Below, piece after piece: positions 41,219 to 52,275 of a DNA stretch of 64,000 bases. A program made the translations under genes and the position numbers. Source of the DNA: Scilla litardierei (taxonomy: Eukaryota; Streptophyta; Magnoliopsida; Asparagales; Asparagaceae); NCBI GenBank assembly GCA_030789695.1, contig CM061139.1, forward strand, positions 203,829,641-203,893,640, given 5' to 3'. The notes beneath the pieces are model-generated. The model was not told the origin of the DNA. It made no database searches and saw only the letters and a program-made list of their open reading frames with translations. The first letter of the stretch is position 1; each line of letters begins with the position of its first letter.

Positions 41219-43390
41219 CTACAAGGCGCTTCCGCCAGTCACGACGCCCTCCCCCTCAGTGGAATCCCCAACCGCCCTGCCGGCCTCTGGCTCGTCGCCC
41301 GCCCCTCCGTCTTCGTCCCCCTCGCCGTCGCTGCATGCGGCGAGCCCGTCAAGGTCGAGCTCAACCGGCGGGAACAGGCCCGCCACCTTCTCCTTCACCC
41401 GAGCCAAGCATGCTTCCCATCCCTCCGCGTGGCCCTTCTCCATGCCCTGGGACATCGAATCTGTGAGGGCGGGAATGACGGTTTTCTCCTGATACGTCCG
41501 AAATTCCTCGACCCTACGAGCCAACTCCTCCTCGGCGGCCTTGGCACGTCCCGCTAGATCCTTCGCACGCGCTTCCTCCCTCCTAAGGGCCTCCTCCAAC
41601 TCCTTCGCCCTCTCTCCAGCCTCGGCTGCCCACCACTCATGATCGGACACGACCGTCTTCAAGCGCTCTACTTCCGCCTCATATCGGCCGCCCCTCTCCC
41701 TCTCCTTCACCAGGTCCTCGCCAGCGCTCTTACGAAAGGCAGCGAGCTCGGCGACCGCTCTAGCCACGGTACCCTCGGCCTTATGTATGGCTGGCACGTG
41801 CCTCATCATGCCAAGCATCAAGTTGACGATCTGAGTAAAGAAACGCAGAAAAGTGAACCCATTTAGGATGTTCAATAAAACCCGCTGAAAAACGTCGCCC
41901 ATCTTACAAAACCTACCTGGACGACGTGCATCACCGCGGTCCCACACAGACCCTCGGGCTCCACTGCTTCCAGTGCCACCCTATCGCGGGACAGGAAAAT
42001 GTTCTCCGCGAGCCTCACCGCACACCTCCGTCCTCAAACACGGACTCATCACTCGCTACTTTGTACGGCGCCCGATGAAGCGCCTCGTCGGGATAGCCCT
42101 CGACATCGGTCCTCTTGGCCTTGAACTTAACCAATGAGGCCTCACAGCGGGGATCAGCGGCCCTCTCGAGACCGAACATGGGACAACCATAGGGCCATGG
42201 GTCCCATCCTCCGGACCCGGTCGGGCCACTCGACGCTTCGGCCCTACCCATCTGACCGCCAGTATCCGCCCCCTCCCTTCCTACAGGTGCCAGGGGGCTA
42301 GACGGCCTCGTTCGGGGCATTTCCACCCCTCCCCCTATCGACCCTTCGTCCCCGCCCTCCAAGTCGATGACGGGATCCGCTATCCCCTCCCCGGATCCAC
42401 CGTCCGGCTGACCGGTTTCCCCCCGCCCCGGCGCATCAGGCTCGGACGACCTCGTCGGCCTCTTCCTCCTCTTTGTGGACGCTAGCACCCCAGTCGAGCT
42501 CCCCGCCCCTCCTTCCGCTCGCGACCTCTTGGGGCCAACTCTTGTCGACGTTCGCCCCGCCTGCTCCGAGGCTCGCCGCATCATTTCCTCGAAGGACAGA
42601 CTCATTGTGCCACCTGCCAAAGAGAGAAAGTTCAGCGTAAGCACATCAGATGCACGAACACCAAAATCTTTTGTACCTTCGGGCCAGATGTACGCCGTTA
42701 TCATCTCAGCCCGAGCGAGCATCCGATAATCTCGACCCTCCACTGGTATGGCCATTACAATCTGGACCACCACTTTCTCCTCATCCCGCAATTCCACCCC
42801 CTCCTTCGCCTCGGGATTCAGCTCCGCCCAATCAGACCTTATCAGCACATCCTCCGGCACTTCCACAAACACATACTGCTGACGCCACAACTTAATTTTC
42901 CCGGGCAACCCCCTAATGAGCGGATGGTTCTTCTTCGCGGAGAGATAGTGGCATGACCCCAACCTCTTGACCGAGAAGAAGTGGCGAAATAAGGTCAGGG
43001 ATGGGCAAACCTGGTTGCTCACGCACAGCACTAGGAACCCCACAATGGCACTGATGGCATTGGGCATCAGGCGATACAGGGGAAGTTCCAGGAAGTTCAA
43101 CACTTCCAGCAAGAACGGATGGGGGGGGGGGAGCGCAACCCTTGCTCAAACGAAGAGACATATACTCCCACCTCCCGGTCGCCCGCAAAACACTCCCTTT
43201 CTTGCGGCTCCGGTTCACGAACCGAATACGGCGGCCTGACATACATCGTGAAGATCTCCGCAATGGATTTCTTCAGCACCGACTTCATGTCCGCAATCTC
43301 GACGGGCACCCTTCCTGTCTCCGCGGCGGAGCTCCCTTCCCCAACTACCCCCGACCCCTGACCACGAAACGGAGACATCGAGGAAGACAT
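41219..43390 (-). pseudogene. Antisense gene copy 1 of element B, Transposase_28-like, damaged
   Basis: This minus-strand gene has the same plan as copy 2. Exon 1 (43390 to about 42662) has REVGVYVSSFEQGLRSPPPI, then a shift at a ten-G run (43116-43130), then VLNFLELPLYRLMPN, FRHFFSVKRLGSCHYLSAKK and QQYVFVEVPEDVLI. A 48-nt intron (42614-42661, GT-AG) follows. Exon 2 has Pro/Ser/Gly-rich sequence and SDESVFEDGG, with another shift near 42025, then TAVMHVVQ before a GTAGG donor at 41916. Intron 41831-41916 leads to exon 3, a coiled coil (EAEVERLKTVV, AAEAGERAKELEEALRREEA). Two shifts make it inactive. It is clearly diverged from copy 2, so the pair is not a recent duplication. Confidence 0.65.
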
Positions 43391-44381
43391 CTATAAAACA
43401 GGTGTCTTACCTAATGGGTGCCGACGATTCGGGCGCCTGCGCTACTTCGCCGACCGCTCCCACGAGGACGACTCTAGCAAGGACAAGGAAATCTCCTACG
43501 AACTCTAGCTGCTTGCCAAAAATCTTCGCCCAATAATCAGCTTTGCTTCCCTCCCCTCCCTGAGTTCCCTTTTATGCGACTCCGCAAAGCATCATGACCG
43601 TCGACCCTGAGACACGCGTCACCAATCCGGGCCATATCCAGCAACAACCCACGTGTTCTGACGCTTCGCGTACTGTCAAAACCGTCAATTCCGCCACGCG
43701 TCAACACTACAGTGGTCGGGTCGCCTCGGTTCCCGCCCGCCGTCGAATCGCCAGGGATGACGTCTAGTCATGCGACCACCAACAATTCCCGCCCAAATCC
43801 CGACGAAATGATTATCCCCATTCGAAATTACTCTATGCGCCGCGCGTTCTGAGATTTAGTCCGGCCTCCGGCAGGGCGGCCATAACAAGATGGCAGCGCT
43901 CGTCCCTAGATTGAGTCCGACCTCCGTCAGTGCGGCCAAAACCCGAAATCTTCGCTCGTACCAATGAAGGGTCCGACCTCCATCGGGTCGGCCGGAACAG
44001 GAACCTACCGCCCAACTTATTGGGATCTCGGTTCCAACGCTTGGTAAACTTTCGTACGAACCAAGCAACCTCACCACCTCACCCCGCCACTGCACCGCCG
44101 GGACTCGTGCTGGGCTTCGGAGCATCATGACCGCCGGAGAACGCGACTAATCTCAACTCCCCTCTCCCGAAGACCTCGGCAAAGCGAAGTTGGGGGCAGT
44201 TACGTCCCTCACAAAGCTGACGTTCTACGAGCAAACCAAGTAAGAATACAGTTCGTCACAAGACAATCACAATATATTTACCCAAATAACTACACCGTAC
44301 ATTGAACTTTCCACACACTACAACAACACATTGTTTATAACCCTCTCACAAGAAGGTACGGACCTCCCCAAACCCGCGTTT
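43391..44381. other. Spacer between the two antisense genes of B
   Basis: Noncoding. Near 43857-44005 a motif GTCCGACCTCCGTCAG/GCGGCC recurs three times at about 60-bp spacing. No TATA box is certain for copy 1. Sequence at 44300-44345 may be the 3' end of copy 2. Confidence 0.4.
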
Positions 44382-46385
44382 CTAGCGGCGCCACCTCTCA
44401 ACCGACCGATCTCTCACATCCTTAACCACTTGCCGAATCGCCGCATCCTTAGCTTCTTGCAACATCGGCACAACATGCTCGTCATGATAGCGGTGGATAG
44501 CGGCTTCAATCAGTTTGCCTTCGGCGTCCCGTTTTTCCTCCAATCGCCGCACCGCTAGACCCTTCTCCCTCTTCTCGGTCTCCAGGGCGTCCTTTAGGTC
44601 CTCTATTTGCCGCCTCTGTACCTCGATCACTGCTTCCTTGCTAACAACTTCCGAGGTATGCTTCGACCGGATATCATCCCTCTCTCGCGTTACTTCTTGG
44701 AGCTGCTTCTCGACCATTGCTTTGGACGAATCGAAATACGCAGCCCGCCACTTCTCCACCCCGTAGGCCTTCCTAACCCTCTCCAGCTCCGCCTCCGTGT
44801 CCCTCAGCTTCGCCTTGACCTCGCTAAGGTTCGCCTTCGCTACATCCAGAGACGCCCTGGTGACAGCCGCGGAGGTACGGCCCCGCAGGGCTAACACGTT
44901 CGCGACCATCTACATAAACCTCGAATCAGCGAGACACGAACAAATAAAGCCTGCGGGCGAGGAAAGAAACCGGCTTACCTGCACGACGTGCCATATAGCC
45001 GAGCCACACAACCGTTCCGCCCCCACACGAGTCAAAGACTCACGATCGCGCGGTAACACGCAATACTCGGCGAGGCGCGCCGCCACTCCCGCGTCCTCGA
45101 ATACCGACTCGTCGTAGCTAACTCGAAAAGGAAACTTATGGAGACGGTCATCTGGGTACGCCTCGACCTCTTCTCGGGTCCTCTTAAAACGAATAAGGGC
45201 GCCCTCACAAGCTGGACTCGACGACTCCCCCATTTCCCACGAAGGGATCCCGTATGGCCACTTTTGAACCACAGGCGCTCGGCGAGGCGCGACCACCTCT
45301 GGTACCCGCGGAGGAACGGAGGGTCTGGCCCCCCGCGCGGGCGCGTCCTCATGAAGATCCCCGCCGGGCCCACCAGCGGAGATACCTTGCCCGATTGCCC
45401 TCCGTCCCGGGTGCGACCTCTCCCCACGGGGAGCCCCGCCTCCACGTTCCCGGGATCCCGCCTCACTATCCACCCCCTTGCCTTTCCCGCGGGGATCAGT
45501 GTCCTCCGAGATCGGGGCTCCGGCCGAACCTGACACCTCCTCCGGCTCCCTCATCGCGTCGCCGCCTACAAAAGGAAAAGAGAGACAATCAGGGCAAGCC
45601 TAGCCCAGAGTTTACAAAACATCAAAGATACCTAGGGTCCAAAAGTCCTGGGCGAGCCGACTGCTCAGCGTTAGACTCGCCAATTGACTGCACGCCTCGG
45701 GCAGTTCCATCAAAATCTGAGCTTTGGCAATATCCTCCCCGGTCAGCTCCACCCTTTCATTTACTAAGGGATTCCGCGCCCCCCAATTCGACATCAGCGC
45801 CACGTTGCTTGGCACTGTCACGAAGACGAACTCCCTCATCCAATCGCCGACATCGTCAGGCACCCCGAGGATGAGTCCTCGCCCTCTCCTAGCGCAAACG
45901 CAATGATACATCCCCCTCTTCCGAATCACGAAGAAATATCGGAACAACGCCAAGGAGGGACTCAAGGAGCAAGCAAGGCACAAGACGACAAACCCCACTA
46001 ACAAGCCCCAAGAACGGGGCGCTAGGGCAAATATCGGCAGCTCCAGGAAATTCAACAAATGAAACAAATGCGGATGGATCGGAAAGCGGAGCCCCAACTC
46101 GAATGACCGAACATAGACCCCGACCTCGTTATCCCCAGGTGAACTCACCGCTTCCTCTGACCCGGGAACCCGAACCTCATAGGGTTGTCGCACAAATCGC
46201 ACGCGAATCTCCCTGATGTTGATCCTATCCAATCTACATCGGAGGGACTCAATGGCTCTCGGGACAACGGATCGCCATGACCCTCTTTCCCTGGGCCGCC
46301 GCACCCCCGGCTGCGACGCCCCCTCGCCCACCAACTCCTCCTCCCCCACTCGGCTACCTCCTCCAACCTCGAAACGAGAAGCCAT
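44382..46385 (-). CDS. Antisense gene copy 2 of element B, intact three-exon frame
   Basis: On the strand opposite to gag: exon 1 46385-45632, intron 45566-45631 (GTATCT to TTTTGTAG), exon 2 45565-44979, intron 44910-44978 (GTAAGC to TATGTAG), exon 3 44909-44382. Exons sum to 1869 nt, an exact 622-codon frame plus stop with no defect. That is good evidence that the introns are real. Exon 1 carries the Transposase_28-like domain (NEVGVYVRSFELGLRFPIHP, LFRYFFVIRKRGMYHCV, WMREFVFVTVPSNVALMSNW). Exon 2 is Arg/Gly/Pro-rich and ends GSAIWHVVQ. Exon 3 is an extended coiled coil (EVKAKLRDTEAELERVRKAY, QRRQIEDLKDALETEKREKG). Function is unknown. Antisense genes of this kind are known from Tat-lineage elements. 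Confidence 0.75.
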
Positions 46386-46872
46386 TGATCAGAAAGGAAG
46401 GAGATTAACTGTTATTACCTGTTGATCCCTTAAACCCGGAAGGCGATTGGAAGAAGATGACCGGCGACGGAAGTAACAAATTAGCCAGCAAGCTCCAAAC
46501 AGAAGTATCGAACGCCGAAGGAGAATAGGAGAAAGACAAAAACTCCCATCGACCGCCTCCCAGACCCTTTTAGCGGTAAAGGTGGCCCCCGGGCCATCTC
46601 GGCCGTCGAACTTTCGCCACACGGCGCCCATCGAGACGTCCCCGACGCCTCGACTGGCGTGAGGGTCACCTCATCCACGTGTCGCGAACCCAATCGTAGA
46701 GGCGCTTCGTTTTCCTCTGCCCCCTTTTCAAATCGTAATAATGACCTCTAAGGCGGGAGTTTCGAAGCCGCCGCCGTCACTACCCGGTGGGGGCCAAGGC
46801 CCGTACTGATGGTCCGGAATATCGAAGGTGGTTCGCCCTCCAAGCCGAGCCGGGCTACCGCCTCAGATTCGA
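46386..46872 (-). other. Upstream region of antisense gene copy 2
   Basis: About 490 bp between the antisense start codon and the polypurine tract of B. Its promoter should lie here. I see no strong TATA box. Elements of sense 3' untranslated sequence overlap it. Confidence 0.35.
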
Positions 46873-46886
46873 AGGCCGGGGGCAAT
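46873..46886 (+). promoter_or_regulatory. Polypurine tract of element B
   Basis: AAGGCCGGGGGCAAT directly precedes the 3' LTR start TGTTACG. Confidence 0.65.
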
Positions 46887-48018
46887 TGTTACGACCTAAA
46901 GATCGTAGGGGTCCCACCCGAATCCGCCCACATGACCCATGGACTCTCCGCTTCATGAAAGGGTCGCCACCCCGAAAATCCGGGGCAATATGGAGACGGG
47001 CGCGCCATGCCGCGTCCCCCGACCCGGCCGAGGCGAACAACCGCAGCCGCTCGACCCACCGGGGGTAGCGCGCTTGGGGACGCCTGGGTAGCGCCGCCGG
47101 GCCTACTGACATAGGCACGGACGTATCCTTCCGCACCGGCGAACCATGGCCCGTGACCGATCGGGGGGCACGGCCGGGCCAAACAACCCCCGATCCGAAC
47201 GACCCGCCCGATTCCCATGAACTGCGGTGCCTAGGGTGATACAGCCTGACCTTTAGTTTGTCGCCAACGACAAACAACCTAGGATAAGGACACGACTGAC
47301 ACATACGTCACCCGACCGACTGACAAAGCGCCCCCTGACGGTTGAGCCGACTGACGGTTAGCGCTTTCGGCCCTGACATCCCGACAAAAGCACCCCTTGG
47401 CCGTTGCGCCGCTTGACAAAAGCAGGTCAGGAACTCCTGTTCCCGACATCCTTGTCCGAAGCTTCCGCTGACAACTGAGCCAGCTCAGCACGTCTAGTCA
47501 ACATGCCAGATCAGCCCCGCCTAGTCATCTCCCGACAGGTATAAATACCCCCTCTCCCCTTACGATGAGGGGGTTGGGAAAATTCTCTCTTAATCTATCA
47601 TTCACACACGAGAACAAAGGTCATCCATATCTTTGTTCTCCCACTTATAGCTCGCCACGTACGGTCGATACACCGTTAGTCCGACCGGCGTGTCTAGCTC
47701 CCGTTTTAAGTCCTAATACTGACTTAGGCATCGGAGGGGCTAAGGGTTGAACCCCAACCCCGCCCTTCTGACGAGTTGTTCGTGCTGCAGGAAAGCTCGT
47801 CCCTTGGCCAACGTCGACTTCGGCCTCCTGCCCTCCAACCTTCCTCTGCTGCATCCGGTGAGGTTCGATCCCGTGATCATCACCGGCGACGAGTCCAACT
47901 TCTTCACCCCACTAATCACTTGTAAAACAGCCTACCTAAACCACCTTTTCCATATAACCATCGTGCCCTTGGTTCTCCACTATACAAATTCATTGTACGC
48001 GAGTTCCACCTCGTAACA
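46887..48018 (+). repeat. 3' LTR of element B
   Basis: 1132 bp, same length as the 5' LTR. It keeps the canonical start TGTTACG and a good TATA box (GTATAAATACC near 47539). Confidence 0.9.
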
Positions 48019-48480
48019 ATTGGCCTTTGCCTTAGGTGCTGCCTCTTTTTCTTTCAAAAACTGAATGGTTCAGACATCTGGTTGATACCCATCAGACACC
48101 TGATTCTGCATGAATCATTTTTTTTAAAAAAACCCCTTCCATGACCAGACGTCTGGTTATTAGGCACTAGACGCCTGATCATAGGAGTATAAGTTTTTTC
48201 CCCCAATGACGATGAACAAGACGCCTGAAGTTCAAATGCCAGACGTTTGATATCTGGCCGATACATGTTCAGACGTCTGCTTACTCAATGTTAGACGCCT
48301 GATTCTGCGAGAAAAATAGGCGTTAATAACTGTTGAGACATAGACCAGACGTCTGACGGTCAACTCCCACATGTCTGCTCAATGATCAGACGTATAAGAA
48401 GTGAACTTCAAACGTATGGTCTTAGGGAAAAACTAGTCGCGTTAAGAGCCGTTGAGACTTGGATTTTTGGGTTTCTTTCT
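48019..48480. repeat. Right copy of the repeat flanking element B
   Basis: TTGGCCTTTGCCTTAGGTG (matching about 23421-23439) runs directly into GCTGCCTCTTTTTC (matching 23543 on) and continues past GGCGTTAATAAC, where the left copy meets B, into more CAGACGTCTG motifs (48353, 48372, 48396). The left copy has about 100 extra bases between the two segments. Confidence 0.6.
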
Positions 48481-49093
48481 TGGGTTTTGTGGGTGATGCT
48501 ACAGCCAACACAAGACAAGCTGCCTACCAAACGCAAATGATTTTCCACCTAGGATATTTGTGGCCTACAAAAGAAGTCCAAGCTGGACAATCGAGGAAGA
48601 CAAGATCCTGGTTAGTGCTTCTGTAACGACCAGCTCTGGGGGACATTATGCATTTGATACATTCACAGATCTTACATTTTACCAGTGAAAATAACATAGT
48701 ATTTGATGTAGAGATATACAAAACACTCAAACCAGTTTACAAATTATTATTGCAATCCATAATTGAAAGTTCATCACACAACAACAACTCTCACACTCAA
48801 TACATGAAAAGTAAAACGGAAAGGAAATAATATGAAAGTACATCATGCACCCAACTCAAGCTCCAGAAATCTGCGGTCTCATGGTCGAACTCTGGCTCCT
48901 CAAACTTAATGACATCTTCTTCAACCTGTTCGCTGTCTGTCGGTGCCACGAAGCGGAAGCGTAGGTAAGTCACACCAATTCTAAAAATAGAAAGAAAAGT
49001 AGTGCACACGTATGGAGTATAGCAGATGGTAAAAAGGTAACTATGATCATTCATACAAATGTGTAAAGTAATGTAAAGGTGGCAGTACTAATG
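48481..49093 (-). other. Possible host-gene or LTR remnant (minus-strand exon-like piece)
   Basis: On the minus strand, an acceptor-like TATTTTTAG near 48980 is followed by an open piece reading TYLRFRFVAPTDSEQVEED and DHETADFWSLSWVHDVL. It could be a last exon. An alternative is that TGTAACGACC at 48622 starts an old Ty3 LTR. On the plus strand SWTIEEDKILVSA near 48580 resembles a SANT-type helix of plant transposon-related proteins. I do not recognise a gene with confidence. Confidence 0.3.
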
Positions 49094-49101
49094 CGTATGA
49101 G
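49094..49101. repeat. TSD CGTATGAG of the hAT MITE, left
   Basis: Repeated exactly at 49616-49623. Confidence 0.92.
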
Positions 49102-49615
49102 CAAGGTTGTAAAAAACGCTAGGCGCTAGGCGTTCGGATTGCTAGCGCCCAGAGCCCAGAGCATTAATCGGAGATTAATCGGGGATTAATCGGCCTGGGC
49201 GGATTTGCAGTTTTTAATTATTTTATTTATTTTTATATAATATATTTATGTTTATATATAAATATAAACATATATATTATTTAAAATACATCAAATATTT
49301 AATACATACTAAATCAAATCAAGTTTACCTACTTTAGAGTATTTGTGTGCAACAAAATAAAATTTAAAAGATACTCTTGTGCAATTAAGCCATTTACCAA
49401 AACCGCCCAGAAACCGCCCAGAAACCGCCTATGAACCGCCCAGAAACCGCCTAGGAACCGCCCAGAGCGCCCAGACACCGCCCAGAACGCTTAGGCGGCC
49501 GATTAATCCCAAAAACGCCCAGATTGACCGCCCAGGCCATAATCGGGGCGTTTACTGGCCGCCTAGCGCCTAGGCGCCGCCTAGGCGGCCGCCCAGATCG
49601 ATTTTTAGAACACTG
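49102..49615. mobile_element. hAT MITE, 514 bp
   Basis: The left end CAAGGTTGTAAAAAACG and the reverse complement of the right end CAGTGTTCTAAAAATCG form terminal inverted repeats, and both ends carry CGCCTAGGCG-type motifs. It is flanked by a perfect 8-bp TSD. Inside are AT-rich sequence and tandem AACCGCCCAGA units (49400-49490) but no coding capacity. It depends on a hAT transposase in trans. Its ends differ from those of the hAT at 268-5543, so another family would supply it. Confidence 0.88.
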
Positions 49616-49623
49616 CGTATGAG

Positions 49624-49836
49624 AGCATCAACTATGTCATGGTATACATGACAAGATAGTAAACTTGCAAAGTTGTAACAGGAATAAGACGACGAGCAGT
49701 ATTATAGTGGTGCAAGCTGTAACTAAACTAGAAACTACGTAACTCAAACATGAGAGTATGATATGCAACCATTGAGTTCATATTTTGCATGGGTGCGCTT
49801 ACCTAGATGATGTCGAAACACAGGCAGTGGGACATG
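49624..49836 (-). other. Flank between the hAT MITE and element G
   Basis: On the minus strand, about 30 bases next to the G insertion end in a consensus-like donor (CATCATCTAG/GTAAGC, near 49806). This may be an exon end cut by element G. No frame can be verified. Confidence 0.25.
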
Positions 49837-50479
49837 TGTTGGATACAACGATCTAGGATTTATGGTTTGATGATGACAAACAGTTGTGAACGTTCTGACG
49901 TGTTTGTTAAGTGATCTCAGGTATATATTGATCGAGTGGAATTCAATAGTCCAAGAGTTTGTGTTCCTTTGAACTTGTTCTTCATCATCTCATTAACTGC
50001 CCTTTGGTTAGTGCATTGGTTAGAGAACGAGGCTCTCAACAACAAAACCTCAGTGGCTAAAAGCCTAGGCCTTTTTTTCGCATTGGTGATCAACTTTTCA
50101 TTCATTAGTTAAAAGCCCAAGCTCAGGCCGCAGTAGTTAAAAGCCCAGCCGCAATAAATATTTAAAGAGGAGCAACATCAAAATTAAGGGGAGAGAGGAA
50201 TCATTAATCAAGTTTGCTGCCTTGTCTTTGCAAACAAAAAGTAAAGGGGGGCTGCCTAATTTTTTATCAAAAAAAAGGGGGGGAAAAAGCCTAAGAGCAG
50301 CCGGCCCTATGCAAAACAGAAAAGAGGGCAACACAACAAAAAAAACGCAACCAATCAAAAAGGGCAGCCGACATCCTTTTTCCCCAGCGGCAACCAAGAG
50401 AGGCACAGTGTCGGCATGTGCTTCTTCGTCAAAAAGGAATCAACAAAAAGGGGAGCAGTGCGCAGAAAAATAAGATATG

Positions 50480-50640
50480 TGCTATATACACCCCTACTCA
50501 TAGGGGTGTACATAGGAGTTTGTGAAAAATTTACCCTGAAATAGAAAAGATAAGCAAGATTTGACAAGTGAATTAATAGTTTTTCCTAATTTTGGAAATC
50601 AAAATACATACACCCCTATGTTATAGGGGTGTATAGAGCA
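50480..50640. mobile_element. 161-bp MITE whose terminal repeats are themselves hairpins
   Basis: The left end TGCTATATACACCCCTA and the reverse complement of the right end TGCTCTATACACCCCTA match for about 33 bp with few differences. Each terminal repeat folds on itself: TACACCCCT with AGGGGTGTA at 50488-50510 and again at 50609-50633. I found no clear TSD, so the superfamily is open. Confidence 0.65.
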
Positions 50641-51762
50641 TTACTCAAAAATAAAGGAGAGAAGAGCCGCATGATTTTTTTAAGGGGGCATGCCGAATTT
50701 TTTGAGAGCACCAAGTTTCTAGAGCCGCATCCATCACCAAATATTTGACAGGAGCCAGCCGCACTCTGTTCTGAGGAAATTGTCATCAAAATATGAGCCG
50801 CACACCCTCAAGAGGCAGCCGAAAAATCTCAGAGGAGCTTTCATTAAAAAATTTCCAGGCCTATACAAAGTCCCAAGATAAGCCTCTTTCTTAATTAACA
50901 AAAAAGGGGTTACATTTTCTTTGTCTTTTGATTGTGCAGGCATATCTCAAAGAGCAGCAAAGATATTTTTTTTGTTCTCAATCAATAAACCCAAGAGGCC
51001 GGCCATCCTGTTTCCTGCGCCTAGGGTTATCAAGAGCTGGGGAATTTTGTTTGTACTTTCAATCAAGAGTAGTGCACAAAAAGGGCAGCCGAAAGTTTCA
51101 TACAATTTTTTGAGTGGCACCCGAAATATTTCAGAGAGCCTGGGCACATGCACACAAGATTTGTTGGGAGAAAAATTAATTGGGTGTAGTCCTGCAAGTT
51201 TCAATCTTTGGTGAGGTTCCGTAAGTTTCAATCTTTGGAGAAGGACGCAAGATTACAAACAGATACCAAAGGCCGCAAGTTGTAAGGAGAGCCGCAACGT
51301 GAGTTGAACGACTTACGGAGACGACTACATCATGTCAGATACAGATCTGACCTGCGCCTATTGACAGAGACGACACACCATTATTGGGCATTTCTAAAAG
51401 TCTATTTATTTATCTTTGTATTGGTGTAGCGATCTCTGTAGGGGAAACTTTACATTCTTTGTTATTTTTGGGGACCTGGTGACTTTGGGAGTCGTCACGG
51501 AGGGAGAGCATCTGACTAGATTGAGAGTGTAGAGCACGTGGTGTGCGTATGAGCTAGGTGAGAGTAGATTTGGGATCTTGACTCATTGTAGCTGTACATG
51601 ATTACATATCTATCTAGTATTTGCTTTCGGGGGCTGGAGTAGGTCGTGGGGACGACCGAACCAGGGTATATCTGTGCGTACTCTGTAATTGCTATTTTAT
51701 TACCCTGCATATGCTTATAACTGCATGTGATTTCTCGTGGGTTGCACGAGAATTTTTATTAG

Positions 51763-51767
51763 CCTAT
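51763..51767. repeat. TSD of element D, left copy (CCTAT)
   Basis: CCTAT recurs at 58468-58472, exactly outside element D. Removing D and one copy rebuilds the G LTR as AGCCTATTCACCCCACTC, the usual end of such LTRs. Confidence 0.93.
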
Positions 51768-52275
51768 TGATGTGTCATTATATTCCATATTTTATCGATA
51801 AAATTACACGTCAAAATGATTGCTCAATTACATATTTTATACGCTTTTACGCTATTATTTGGAATAATATGACGTTCGGAGCGTTTATGTCCATTTCAGG
51901 GATTTGGGCGATATTGGAGCAATTTGGAGCCAATAAGACGGTCGGCGACGTGAGAGCACCAATGAGACTCATGATGACATGTTTGAGGTGCCAAAGAAGA
52001 ATACTGGAGCAAGGAAGAGGCAAGAGAGAAGGTCGCTTGATCGAACTATGATGCGGCGAAGGAATCGAGCGACCCGAAGTGCTGAAAACAGGACAACTGT
52101 ACACTATTTCTAAATCTGCTATCACCTGGGATTTTTCATTATTTTTTTGATATTTTTTCTAGGTAGTAGACTACAAGACGGTTCCAACGCCACTAAGAAC
52201 GTGCAAATTGGAGGTCGGATGAGCCCTGGGGAATTTCTGCAAATTGATGGTGTAGTGCTGAAATTGTTCTCAGCA

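Larger units (their letters stand above)
23837..48018 (+). mobile_element. Element B: Tat-lineage Ty3 element lacking RT, with antisense genes
   Basis: Two 1132-bp LTRs (23837-24968, 46887-48018) enclose a PBS, gag, protease (split by element E), a 213-bp tandem repeat, two minus-strand antisense genes and a purine tract. RT, RNase H and integrase are absent, although about 2.5 kb of noncoding sequence sits where pol should be. Without E the element would be about 13.3 kb. I counted about 18 substitutions and no indels between LTRs by eye (about 1.6 percent). Flanking 5-mers (ATAAC, ATTGG) do not match, and instead both flanks share a 295-bp repeat. The copy could only move with enzymes from a relative such as element A's family. 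Confidence 0.85.
49837..51767 (+). repeat. 5' LTR of element G, first part
   Basis: It starts TGTTGGATACAACGATCTAG. After removing element D it continues at 58473 and ends GATCCAGATCCAACA at 58506, giving an LTR of about 1.97 kb with TGTTGGAT/ATCCAACA ends, usual for SIRE-like copia elements. Motifs of the type GCAGCCGA or AGCCGCA recur through 50360-51300. A MITE sits at 50480-50640. Confidence 0.8.
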
